In this document: positions 19,060-26,899 of the stretch, in pieces | Layout: every line of letters begins with the position of its first letter | Numbering within the stretch: the first letter of the stretch is position 1 | Source: Microcoleus sp. FACHB-DQ6 | GTDB lineage: Bacteria > Cyanobacteriota > Cyanobacteriia > Cyanobacteriales > Microcoleaceae | Reading direction: 5' to 3' | DNA: 50,641 nucleotides | Assembly (NCBI GenBank): GCA_014695175.1 | Contig: JACJNV010000374.1 | Span: 1-50,641, forward strand | Notes under the pieces: generated by a model | The model's database searches: none | Seen by the model: the letters and a program-made list of their open reading frames with translations, nothing else | What the model was told of the DNA's origin: nothing | Program-made: the position numbers and the translations under genes

Positions 19060-19241
19060 GTGATCAACGCCTAACGGCATCAAAGGTTATTAGTAGTGTA
19101 TATAAGGTGTTGCAGCGACTGCGGGAAGAAGTGTGATCAACGCCTAACGGCATCAAAGGTTATTAGTAGAATACCAGCTTTTCATTCAAAAACTGCCCCC
19201 ACTAGTGATCAACGCCTAACGGCATCAAAGGTTATTAGTAG
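19060..19241 (-). CRISPR. CRISPR array B: 3 repeats of 37 bp, 2 spacers
   Basis: Repeats at 19060-19096, 19133-19169 and 19205-19241 match the array A repeat over the first 32 bases but end TTATTAGTAG instead of TTATTTCAG. Spacers are 36 and 35 bp. All three share the variant end, so they form a separate lineage. It lies between leader copy 1 and leader copy 2, directly downstream of cas5. Confidence 0.9.
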
Positions 19242-19313
19242 GCCGATCGCCTAACCCCTTCCACAATAGACCCTCCCAGCCATTTTTGCAAGCACCTTGC
19301 CACACTAAATCCA
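19242..19313 (-). promoter_or_regulatory. Leader-like flank of array B (copy 2)
   Basis: 72 bp between the cas5 stop codon and array B, homologous to 18951-19021. The homology ends almost exactly at the cas5 stop. On the minus strand an ATG overlaps the cas5 stop (TAATG) and opens a 29-codon frame that ends inside the first repeat. Copy 1 keeps the same frame (GACKNG and GLGDR conserved), so a short peptide is possible but unproven. Confidence 0.5.
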
Positions 19314-19958
19314 TTACTCAGGCCCGATGGAACTCCAGCAATCAACCCCAGCCAACACATCAGCCAGCAAAAAATCCCCAGCATCAGCCAAAACATAGCG
19401 CCGCCACCTAGTCTTTTTAGAACCCGCATGATCCACCCAGCAAGGCAAAGCCAAATACCCATTTCGATCTAAAATCAACCACTGACAAATATCAGCTTCA
19501 AATTCATCCCGCCACAGCAAAACAGAATTAATTAAATCCCGACTTTCCCCCAGCGAAACCCCACCAAATCTACTCACCGACTCCGGGCGCAAAATTGCCT
19601 CCCGCAATCTTTCCCACAGCTTGGGATTGCCAACATCCCCGCCAAAATCCACCCAAATTCCCAAATCAATACCAGTCAGCAACACCTGAAAATCCGGCCG
19701 CGCATTGCCCGCCGCAAACTCCTCCTTCGCAACTTTCACCCGCCGAACAGTCCGCAGCAAAGTAGAACTTTTGGGAGCAGACAAAAGGGCGATCGCAATC
19801 TTACAGCCACAGTGAGAATAGCGGTTAATTTCCCCCACCATTGACAGCAGCATTCCGTACACCGTAGCCGGCGGCGGCACCGGATAACTTTCCGCATATT
19901 CCCGCGCATAAGACTGCCGCCAACAAGCAATTGGCACTTCAATTCGCAACCCGATCAT
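19314..19958 (-). CDS. cas5: CRISPR-associated Cas5 (DevS/Cmx5-like)
   Basis: A 214-residue Cas5-type RAMP protein. The N terminus has the RAMP beta-strand and the family pattern SYPVPPPATVYGMLLSMVGE. RRVKVAKEEFAAGNARPDFQ and an RFGGVSLGESRDLI stretch (glycine-rich turn) follow. It should bind the 5' handle of the crRNA in the Cascade complex. The ATG overlaps the cas7 stop (ATGA), so it is coupled. It is last in the operon, and its stop directly touches the array leader. Confidence 0.88.
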   Translation of the reverse strand: MIGLRIEVPIACWRQSYAREYAESYPVPPPATVYGMLLSMVGEINRYSHCGCKIAIALLSAPKSSTLLRTVRRVKVAKEEFAAGNARPDFQVLLTGIDLGIWVDFGGDVGNPKLWERLREAILRPESVSRFGGVSLGESRDLINSVLLWRDEFEADICQWLILDRNGYLALPCWVDHAGSKKTRWRRYVLADAGDFLLADVLAGVDCWSSIGPE

Positions 19959-20902
19959 GCAGCCTCCCGATCGATATCCGACAAAATCACAGACTGCAAA
20001 TCCCTCACCGCCGGCTTAATTCCCCGAAAAACTTTCACACCCAATTGCTCCAATTCTTCCACCTCCGGTTCCACAGAAATTGCACCGCCAATCCACACCT
20101 CATTCGGGTCAATATCTCCAGCCTCAATGCGGCGCACCAAATCCGATATTGAAATCTCCCCTTTGCGATTTTCCTCAAAGCAGTAAAGAATCCGGGGAGC
20201 AAAATCGTGAGTCCACCTGAGCACGATACTTTCAGGAGAAAAATCGTAAAGAAACCGAGCGTGATTTCCCGCAACACCTCCGAGAGAAGCCAAAGCATCC
20301 AAAACAGAAATCACCCGATTCGCAACCTTCAAACGGTGCGGAGTCATCGCAAAACCGTACTGATAGCGAGTAGCGTGAGCCTCGGTTTGATGAATAGATT
20401 TCCGGTCTTTTTTGCCGCTAGTCGAGCCAAAAAACAAATCGCCAGTATCCGCAGTCAAAGAAATCGCGCGAGTCACTTCTAGCACCCCCCTGCGAGCAAT
20501 GCTTTCCCCTTTTTTCAGCTTAGCTTTAGCCTTGCCGCCTTTAGCAGTTGGTTTGGTGTCGCTCGACTCTGGAACCCCATCATTATTAATATCTTCCGTT
20601 GCCGCTTTCGCATCCATGTAACCCAAAACATCATCATCAATGTAGATTTCAGGATCGAAAACACCTTCTTGAACGCGATAATTTTCATTTTTATCATCAT
20701 CCCATTTGCGGTTGACATCTTCTCCTAAAAACTGCCACTGATAGCGAATTGCCCACCGAATAGCCTCAGCAGATACAGTAGTCCGCAGCGAATTTTTCCA
20801 TGCTAAGCGCTGCAAAGTTGTGACGTTACCTTGGTTTTCACCCCGGTTGTTAGCAGCGATGCCGTAATTGGTCAAAATGTTGCCAAACAAATGATAAGTC
20901 AT
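19955..20902 (-). CDS. cas7: CRISPR-associated Cas7 (DevR-type)
   Basis: A 315-residue Cas7/DevR family protein. The N terminus LFGNILTNYGIAANNRGENQ with TTVSAEAIRWAIRYQWQFLG is characteristic of the DevR 'autoregulator' family. A charged, lysine- and aspartate-rich insert (about residues 105-140) is followed by RRGVLEVTRAISLTADTGDLFFG. Several copies would form the crRNA-binding backbone of Cascade. The name autoregulator comes from Myxococcus, where DevR lowers dev operon expression. That fits the guide-like element upstream of cas6 here. Confidence 0.92.
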   Translation of the reverse strand: MTYHLFGNILTNYGIAANNRGENQGNVTTLQRLAWKNSLRTTVSAEAIRWAIRYQWQFLGEDVNRKWDDDKNENYRVQEGVFDPEIYIDDDVLGYMDAKAATEDINNDGVPESSDTKPTAKGGKAKAKLKKGESIARRGVLEVTRAISLTADTGDLFFGSTSGKKDRKSIHQTEAHATRYQYGFAMTPHRLKVANRVISVLDALASLGGVAGNHARFLYDFSPESIVLRWTHDFAPRILYCFEENRKGEISISDLVRRIEAGDIDPNEVWIGGAISVEPEVEELEQLGVKVFRGIKPAVRDLQSVILSDIDREAA

Positions 20903-20945
20903 GGTATTTCCTCAGTTACAGATATAGTGTGTGCGTAAGTTCTGC

Positions 20946-22628
20946 CTAACGTAAATTGCGAAGGGATGATGGCAAAGGCACGCTTTCACCATCATCATCA
21001 TCTTCGTCATCTTCTTCTTCCTCATCCCCATCATCCTCATCTAAATCAACATCAGAATCTTCAGCCTCCACCCGAGTGCTGCTTGGCAATTCAGGCGGCA
21101 AGTCAGCAGATTTCCTGCCTTTGTAACTGACGAGGGAAAGCAAGACTAAATTTCTTGCCATTTCCCAATCATCTAATACTAAATTCCACAATTCTGCTTG
21201 ATATTCTTGCTGCACTCGCGAAAAGCCCGCTTTCGACCAAAATTCCGTGATGAAAGAACAGAATGCTGAAAAGTTTTTGCAGCGAATCATTTTCGAGCGC
21301 ACTTTTTCCCGCTCATCTGATATCCGCTTTTCACCTAAATTTTTCCCGTGTTCTTCGCTAGCATTTTGGCGCTTTGCTTCAGCATTTCCTTGCTTGAAAG
21401 AACCAGCGTAAATTCCTCTCAAAGCATCGTGACAAGCCTCAACAAACCGCCCGTGGGATGCTTCTTTCCACTCCGCATATTCTACCATATCTCGAAATCC
21501 TTTACTTTCATAACACAGTCGATCGAACAATTCTTTGCTAGTTATTTTCGCCGCCAATTCTCCGTACCAAGGAAGGTGTTTAATCAAAGCATCAGCGATT
21601 AAACCTTTAGCCAAGCTGGGGACAATGGCACTGCCCGAATCTCCGTAAACTACATACTTATCCTTGAAAGCATTTTGCGCTTTCTGATAAGCGGCACAGA
21701 TTTTTGCATCCGCAGTTACGGAATACTTGTCCGTCGGAGATTTTTGCTTTTGATTCCACGGCGTTTTCCCAAAAATCACAGCGCGACAGCGGCTAACTTT
21801 GTAAGTTTTCGCAATCTCTACTGCGGATTCGTAAGTCACTAAAAAACGCAGCGCTGCATCTCCAATCCCGGAAGCATGAAAATTTTTGTACGCTTGATGG
21901 CGTTTGGCGTAACTCATTCTAGTTTCAGCAAACTGTTTGAGATTCAAGATTTCAGGAATTATCAAAGCGGCAGATGCTTTTTCTCCTTTTGCGAACGATC
22001 GAATTTTGAAATAACAGCAAACTACGGGCGCGAAAAGCAACACTAAAGCATCTAAAGCGTTTTGTTCGATGCTAGTTTTGCCTGCGAAAGCAGTGTGTTT
22101 GACTGTAGCGCCCGGATTCAGCCAGCCCGCTACTGCCAATGGTTTCTCTAGCAGGAAACCCGCGCGATCGCACAAATTTTTAGCAAACTTTTGATGGCTG
22201 TATTCAGTTAGCGACTTGTAACTTACTACTAGCGGCAACTCGCCCTCATCAATCTCAAAAGATTGAGATTTTATGCCGTCGCTTTTAGAAAGTATCCCTT
22301 GCTGCAAAAAAGTATTCAACAATCCTTGATGCAGCGCCACTCTCGACTCCGGCAGGAGATTTTCCGAATCGATTCCCCGGAATCCAATCAATCCGTCATT
22401 CAGCAAAAACGACTGTTGAATCAACCATTCGAGCGCCTCTAAATGACTCCCGTGAATATTCAGCGCGACTTCATATTCGCCAAGCTCCCATTTCAGTTTA
22501 TCATAACTAATTCCATCCCGATTAAATTGCTTTAAGGTCATCCACAAACCAGCCAAACCCGCCGCGTGCATATCCGTATAATGCGGGCTGTGCAAGTTAA
22601 GAACAATTTCAACATTTGTACTGTTCAC
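20946..22628 (-). CDS. cas8: CRISPR-associated Cas8 (Cmx8/Csx13-like large subunit)
   Basis: A 560-residue protein. Its N terminus (VLNLHSPHYTDMHAAGLAGLW) and its place between cas3 and cas7 match the MYXAN-type large subunit Cmx8. The large subunit reads the PAM and holds the displaced DNA strand. The last about 45 residues include a run of about 25 mostly Asp/Glu residues (DLDEDDGDEEEEDDEDDDDG) before VPLPSSLRNLR. Such an acidic tail is not a standard part of the family. The start overlaps the cas3 end by 20 bp. The family call rests on context and the short N-terminal pattern. Confidence 0.82.
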   Translation of the reverse strand: MNSTNVEIVLNLHSPHYTDMHAAGLAGLWMTLKQFNRDGISYDKLKWELGEYEVALNIHGSHLEALEWLIQQSFLLNDGLIGFRGIDSENLLPESRVALHQGLLNTFLQQGILSKSDGIKSQSFEIDEGELPLVVSYKSLTEYSHQKFAKNLCDRAGFLLEKPLAVAGWLNPGATVKHTAFAGKTSIEQNALDALVLLFAPVVCCYFKIRSFAKGEKASAALIIPEILNLKQFAETRMSYAKRHQAYKNFHASGIGDAALRFLVTYESAVEIAKTYKVSRCRAVIFGKTPWNQKQKSPTDKYSVTADAKICAAYQKAQNAFKDKYVVYGDSGSAIVPSLAKGLIADALIKHLPWYGELAAKITSKELFDRLCYESKGFRDMVEYAEWKEASHGRFVEACHDALRGIYAGSFKQGNAEAKRQNASEEHGKNLGEKRISDEREKVRSKMIRCKNFSAFCSFITEFWSKAGFSRVQQEYQAELWNLVLDDWEMARNLVLLSLVSYKGRKSADLPPELPSSTRVEAEDSDVDLDEDDGDEEEEDDEDDDDGESVPLPSSLRNLR

Positions 22629-25083
22629 AAGCTCCCGTTACCTCACTGTAAATCACGGCATCTGTTGGGGCGATAGGATAAATTTTTTGAAATTTCTCCC
22701 TCCAGTTTTTTAGCTCAGAAATAGGACGGGGAAGCCGCACCGGAACCGCCCATTTTTGTGCTTCCTCAGCCAAAGCCTTATTTTTACTGATGCCTTTTTT
22801 TGCCCTTTTTTCTTTTGCAATTTTCTCAATATTTTGCTTGTCTTCTGCTAAAATGACATTAATGGTATTCCCAGGCTCTCGCAAAGATTCGCGACTGGTA
22901 CACCACAAGCCGTCAAGCCATGCAGAGTCATATTCGGCGATCGGTTCGCCGGTGATTTTGAGAGCCGCATTCATTAAATCAGTCTGCGAAATTTCCCCCA
23001 ATTCCGCAAGTTCTCGAACGAACTCTTGACCAGCTTTTACCTGTTCTCCTGTATAAGGATAAGGAGTGTTAGTCGGATAAAATATAGCTTGGCAAATTCG
23101 TCCCGATGCTAGTACCAAATTGCCAGTAGCATCAAACTCAACTTGCCTGTTAAGCCGCCCCAGCCGCTGAATCAGCGCCGCAAAAATTGCAAATGGCGTT
23201 ATCAGCAAATCGGCACTCAAATCGAGGGACATTTCGCAGATTTGATTGGTAACAGCCAGCACACCTTTAGTTTGCTGCCCAAAAGCTGACATGACTTGAG
23301 AATGGCGATCGACCCGATCTTTGTACCGATATCGAGCGTGGTAAACTAAAGGCAAAAAATCTAAATTCGGGTACTTAACTAACTCATTTACCGCAAAATT
23401 GTAAGTGTCAACGCAACTTTTTACAGAATTGTTGACCCACAAAACCTTTTGATTTGCTCCTAAAGCAGCCGCGACATCCACCATGACATCGGTGGAACTT
23501 TCAACTACTTGAAATTGATAGCGCGGCAAATCCTCCAAATCTTTCGGGCCTTCAATCTCGGTCATCTCTTCGCCCAACTCCGCCACGGTAGCGTAGATTT
23601 TAGCCAATTGTTCCTGAGTGAAACTAGCGCTCATCAGCAAAATCGGCGCGCCTTTAAACGTCTGGATAAATCTCAGCAAAGCGCTAAACAATTTGTCATC
23701 GTAAGCGTGAACTTCATCAAAAACAAAAGCACCTTGGGCGATCGCAATCCACGCATAAATCGGCTTGCGGTTGTTCTGCATCAATCCCAAAACTGAATCT
23801 ACCGTGCCAACGATGAGTTTGGCAATCCAAGCTTTGAAACTTTGCAGTCTCGACTCATTTTCAACGTGGTCGTCATTTTCATTAATCAAAGCTTGGTAAA
23901 CCTCTAAATCGATGTTCGATCGAGAGTGCATTAAAGCTGTTTCAGCTTCAGTCAAAGTGCCGTAATCCAAAAAGCCCTGAGTAGCCGTCCCAGTAGTAGG
24001 ATAAAGTACAAAGAGCTTTCTATTAATTGCCCAATTTAATCCCCACAAATAAGCAGCAATTGTTTTACCAGTTCCGCAACCAGCTTTAACTAAAGTAATT
24101 CTACTTTTGGTCGCAGCAACAGACTTTTGAAAACCCCGCGGCTGCTTTTTATTGAGCCGGGAATCGATAACCTGCTGTAAATCTTCCCGGCTCAATACTT
24201 GCTCCAAAACTTGCCTCAACCATTGCCGCTGATTTGCCATTTGGGGCACCGCAGAACCTGCGATATCCGCTGCAATGACAGTCGCTTTCACTGCGGCAAT
24301 GAACCGCTGGCGATCGCTATTTCGCCCCACAGTTTTTGCCATTGCTTCGCATTCGTCCGTTACTGCCTCAACAGCATATTTTAGTTCCTCCTGCGTCCAA
24401 TTTGATTTTTTGACATTGGGTAGTTGTGGCGGCAATTTTAACTGGCTGCCAGTCCCAATTTTGAGCAGCGCCCTAAAATCATCTCGGACGGGTTTTGAAT
24501 CTGGTTTAGAAGGAATTTTGTGCTGGCAAAATACATAAAGCGGGGCATTGCCGCAGCCCTTAGTTTTGACAAATTCCTTTGTTGGATCGACTTTGAGATG
24601 GTGTCCGATCGCCCCCCAAACAGCCACCAACAAATCGACATTTTCGCAACTTTCCAGCCACTGCCTAAATTCGGGAACTCGCAGCACCAAAATGCCGCTC
24701 AAAATTTCGTGACGGATTATTTGTTGGACTTGATTTCTCTCGTTAGTTGGCAATTCTGATTTAATCGTTTGTAACCACTGAGGATGCTTTTGATAATGCA
24801 CTGACTCGGTTGCCATCAATCCCAAAAAGTGCTGGTTGGCTTTCCCCCAATCGTGAATGTAACATCCCATCAAAGTTGTTTTCAACAGCAATTGCGCCCA
24901 TTCATCGCCCAAACCTAATTGACGCAAGATAATCGGCAGCAATCGGTTGAGAATGATTTCAGCAGAACAGTACACCGCAGCAGTATGTCCGGGCAAAAAG
25001 TGAGCTGACTGAATTTCTTTAGGCAGCCTTAAAAAATCCTTGGGCAAAGACTTAGCAAAAAGTCGGGGAAAATTCACTTTCAT
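22609..25083 (-). CDS. cas3: CRISPR-associated nuclease-helicase Cas3
   Basis: An 824-residue fused HD nuclease and superfamily 2 helicase. HD part: FLPGHTAAVY (His33), CYIHDWGKANQHF (His77-Asp78), IRHEILSG and GAIGHHLKV. Helicase: VKAGCGTGKTIAAY (motif I), AFVFDEVHAYD (DEVH, motif II), LLMSASFT (motif III), NQICEMSLDLSADLLIT (motif V) and ALIQRLGRLNR (motif VI). It degrades target DNA after Cascade binding. All catalytic motifs look intact, so the system should be able to interfere and is not a transposon-linked, cas3-less type. The start overlaps the cas6 stop (ATGA). Confidence 0.95.
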   Translation of the reverse strand: MKVNFPRLFAKSLPKDFLRLPKEIQSAHFLPGHTAAVYCSAEIILNRLLPIILRQLGLGDEWAQLLLKTTLMGCYIHDWGKANQHFLGLMATESVHYQKHPQWLQTIKSELPTNERNQVQQIIRHEILSGILVLRVPEFRQWLESCENVDLLVAVWGAIGHHLKVDPTKEFVKTKGCGNAPLYVFCQHKIPSKPDSKPVRDDFRALLKIGTGSQLKLPPQLPNVKKSNWTQEELKYAVEAVTDECEAMAKTVGRNSDRQRFIAAVKATVIAADIAGSAVPQMANQRQWLRQVLEQVLSREDLQQVIDSRLNKKQPRGFQKSVAATKSRITLVKAGCGTGKTIAAYLWGLNWAINRKLFVLYPTTGTATQGFLDYGTLTEAETALMHSRSNIDLEVYQALINENDDHVENESRLQSFKAWIAKLIVGTVDSVLGLMQNNRKPIYAWIAIAQGAFVFDEVHAYDDKLFSALLRFIQTFKGAPILLMSASFTQEQLAKIYATVAELGEEMTEIEGPKDLEDLPRYQFQVVESSTDVMVDVAAALGANQKVLWVNNSVKSCVDTYNFAVNELVKYPNLDFLPLVYHARYRYKDRVDRHSQVMSAFGQQTKGVLAVTNQICEMSLDLSADLLITPFAIFAALIQRLGRLNRQVEFDATGNLVLASGRICQAIFYPTNTPYPYTGEQVKAGQEFVRELAELGEISQTDLMNAALKITGEPIAEYDSAWLDGLWCTSRESLREPGNTINVILAEDKQNIEKIAKEKRAKKGISKNKALAEEAQKWAVPVRLPRPISELKNWREKFQKIYPIAPTDAVIYSEVTGACEQYKC

Positions 25084-25721
25084 TTAGCCTCCCAGTGAGG
25101 CACAAAAAAGCCACCTCCCATGTGTCCTTTGCCGCCAATACCGTTATGCTGCACCAACAAAGAATCTTCATCAGTAAGCCCGGATATTTTCACCGAATAA
25201 CCTACTTTTGTATCGCCCTTAACTTTGATAGTTTTTCTGGCGATTTCGCCGTATTGATTGAGGGGAATTTCAGCATTGCCCGATCGCACTCCCAGCGCTT
25301 TCAGTTGCCGATTCACCGCCGCTAAAAAATAATCCTGCTTTTCATAGCCAGTAATCACCACAATCCGAGCAAACAAGTCAGCAGCAGGCTTTAACGGCAA
25401 TATTGTCGGCACTCCCAGCACGATTTGGTGGATGCCCACAGACAGTTGCCGGCCACCGAGTTTAAAGAAATGGTGCGCGTTTTCTGTTGCCACCCTGATC
25501 CGCATTCGCGACGATCGCCCGATCTCGCGCTTGAGAGTAATTTTCCCCTGTCTGTCTGGATATCCCGCCACCGTCAGCAGCCGAATTGTGCGATCGGCCC
25601 GCAACATCGGCACTACTTCGCAAATCGCTGCAAACAGCCCGTAACCGTGGTCTGCTGGGAGTTCTAAGCCATTTACTCTGAAAGAAATGTCTGTCGAACT
25701 TGTTACTCGGAGTGCAGACAT
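25080..25721 (-). CDS. cas6: CRISPR-associated Cas6 (Cmx6-like) endoribonuclease
   Basis: A 213-residue protein from ATG 25721 (an in-frame GTG lies at 25748; neither has a strong ribosome site). The N-terminal FRVNGLELPADHGYGLFAAI matches Cmx6. The C-terminal IGGKGHMGGGFFVPHW is the glycine-rich loop of Cas6 enzymes. A conserved histidine near residue 24 (ADHGYG) is a candidate catalytic residue. It processes the array transcript at the repeat hairpin. It is the first gene of the five-gene operon cas6-cas3-cas8-cas7-cas5. Its first codons match the pseudo-guide encoded just upstream. Confidence 0.9.
   Translation of the reverse strand: MSALRVTSSTDISFRVNGLELPADHGYGLFAAICEVVPMLRADRTIRLLTVAGYPDRQGKITLKREIGRSSRMRIRVATENAHHFFKLGGRQLSVGIHQIVLGVPTILPLKPAADLFARIVVITGYEKQDYFLAAVNRQLKALGVRSGNAEIPLNQYGEIARKTIKVKGDTKVGYSVKISGLTDEDSLLVQHNGIGGKGHMGGGFFVPHWEAK
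25700..25721 (-). promoter_or_regulatory. Proposed Cascade binding site at the cas6 start codon
   Basis: On the minus strand the cas6 ATG (25721-25719) is followed by TCTGCACTCCGAGTA (25718-25704). The pseudo-spacer upstream begins TCTGCCCTCCGAGTA, identical except at position 6. Type I Cascades do not pair every sixth guide base, so pairing would be continuous to base 15. ATG stands where a 5' PAM would be. Pairing stops after base 15 (positions 16 and 17 differ), which would favour binding without cleavage. Confidence 0.6.
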
Positions 25722-25764
25722 TTGATTTTTGAGAGAGGTAGTATTCACTAGCCTGCTCGGGAAT

Positions 25765-25792
25765 AATTTAGTTAATCGCCTGACGGCATCAA
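25765..25792 (-). promoter_or_regulatory. Possible second promoter for cas6, inside pseudo-repeat 2
   Basis: TTGATG (25792-25787), a 16-bp spacer and TAAATT (25770-25765) on the minus strand form a weak sigma70-like promoter. Transcription would start near 25758, about 40 bp before the proposed Cascade site, where a bound complex would block it. Confidence 0.3.
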
Positions 25793-25890
25793 AGGTTTTG
25801 GGGAGTTGAAAGCAATGGCTGTTCGCGTCCCTGCATTAATCGCGTAGGTTTTACTACTCGGAGGGCAGAGTGATCAACGCCCCGTCTAAT
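25769..25890 (-). ncRNA. Mini-CRISPR / CreR-like pseudo-crRNA gene upstream of cas6
   Basis: Read on the minus strand, a 12-nt remnant GGCGTTGATCAC (25881-25870) is identical to the 3' end of the array repeat and keeps the 8-nt handle TTGATCAC. A 65-nt spacer-like stretch (25869-25805) follows. Then comes a pseudo-repeat (25804-25769) whose 21-nt core AACCTTTGATGCCGTCAGGCG differs from the array repeat at one base and keeps the GCC/GGC hairpin. The first 15 nt of the spacer match the cas6 start region except at position 6. The promoter at 25897-25925 would start the RNA about 8 nt before the handle. The spacer is longer than the array spacers (33-39 nt). An array relic is the main alternative. 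Confidence 0.6.
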
Positions 25891-25896
25891 TTTCTA

Positions 25897-25925
25897 GGTA
25901 TAGCAATTACCGCAACTTTTGTCAA
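25897..25925 (-). promoter_or_regulatory. Promoter of the pseudo-crRNA and cas operon
   Basis: TTGACA (25925-25920), exactly 17 bp, then TATACC (25902-25897) on the minus strand is a near-consensus sigma70 promoter. The predicted start is near 25890. No better promoter was seen between rph and cas6. The rest of 25926-26061 holds a GGGGCGG dispersed repeat and a TTCCGGTTG...CCGGAA hairpin. Confidence 0.6.
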
Positions 25926-26061
25926 GTCTAATGTAAATAAATCTGTAGGGGCGGCTTTCACCAAAAATATTTCCGGTTGCCATAAAGACCGGAAAACCCG
26001 TCCCCACCCAACGGTAAATTCAAACAGACATCTCCAACAATTGGGGTTAAAATCAATCGGT

Positions 26062-26775
26062 CTAAAGAGCTTGTCGCTGAGCATCCAACAATTCCTGAAT
26101 CCCAGTTTCTGCGACATCCAAAATTTGATTTAACTGACTCCGGCTGAAACTTCCCTCTTCCGCAGTTCCCTGAATTTCGATGATGTTCAAATCTCCATTC
26201 ATTACCACATTACAATCAATTTCAGCCGCTACATCTTCAAGATAATTCAAATCTAAAAACGGCTCGCCCTCCAAAAGTCCCACAGACACGGCCGCCACTT
26301 GACGAATAATGGGCGATCGCACTAAATCACCTTTTTGCACCAACTTGTTCAAAGCATCAGCCACAGCCACAAACCCGCCAGTAATTGAAGTGGTGCGAGT
26401 CCCAGCGTCCGCTTGCAAAACATCGGCATCGACAAGTATTGTGCGTTCCCCCAATAGTTGCATATCCAAGCACGATCGCAAACTGCGCCCAATCAACCGC
26501 TGAATCTCTTGAGTCCGTCCCGATAATTTCATAAATTCCCGCTCTTGTCGCTGCGGTGTCGAGCCCGGCAACATTCGGTATTCCGCTGTTAGCCAACCTT
26601 GTCCGGTATTCTCTAGAAATCTAGGCACTCCCGGCTTGATTGTAACGCTGCAAAGTACCTGAGTATCGCCACTTTTCGCGAGTACGGAACCGCTAGCAAA
26701 TTTAGTAAACTGTCGATCGAAACTAATCGGACGAATTTGATTTGGTTGTCTGCCGTCTGGACGCTGGAAAGACAT
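26062..26775 (-). CDS. rph: Ribonuclease PH
   Basis: A 237-residue protein of full RNase PH length. It carries [13 protein letters not shown] at the N terminus, [17 protein letters not shown], the phosphate-binding and active-site region [20 protein letters not shown], the arginine-rich [14 protein letters not shown], and [17 protein letters not shown]. It trims the 3' ends of tRNA precursors using phosphate and forms a hexamer. The downstream neighbour on the same strand is the cas operon, after a 340-bp gap with its own promoter, so the two are probably not one unit. Confidence 0.95.
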   Translation of the reverse strand: MSFQRPDGRQPNQIRPISFDRQFTKFASGSVLAKSGDTQVLCSVTIKPGVPRFLENTGQGWLTAEYRMLPGSTPQRQEREFMKLSGRTQEIQRLIGRSLRSCLDMQLLGERTILVDADVLQADAGTRTTSITGGFVAVADALNKLVQKGDLVRSPIIRQVAAVSVGLLEGEPFLDLNYLEDVAAEIDCNVVMNGDLNIIEIQGTAEEGSFSRSQLNQILDVAETGIQELLDAQRQAL

Positions 26776-26899
26776 AATATTTAGGTGATTGGTAATGGGT
26801 AAGTGGATATTAAAGATTGAAAATAGGATATTAATCTTCGGGTCTTTTTTGATTTTTTAAATAAGCAGTCATTCAACCTAAAATGGAAAATCTAAAATG

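Noticed and set aside
17121-25721. Tn7-like CRISPR-associated transposon (CAST)
   Set aside because: A full Cas3 is present, and no tnsABC, tniQ or transposon ends were seen. The related Cas families alone do not make it a CAST.
25769-25881. Toxin-type CreT gene with CreA
   Set aside because: No small toxin-like frame is associated with the pseudo-repeats, and the seed matches cas6, so a cas-repressing guide fits better.
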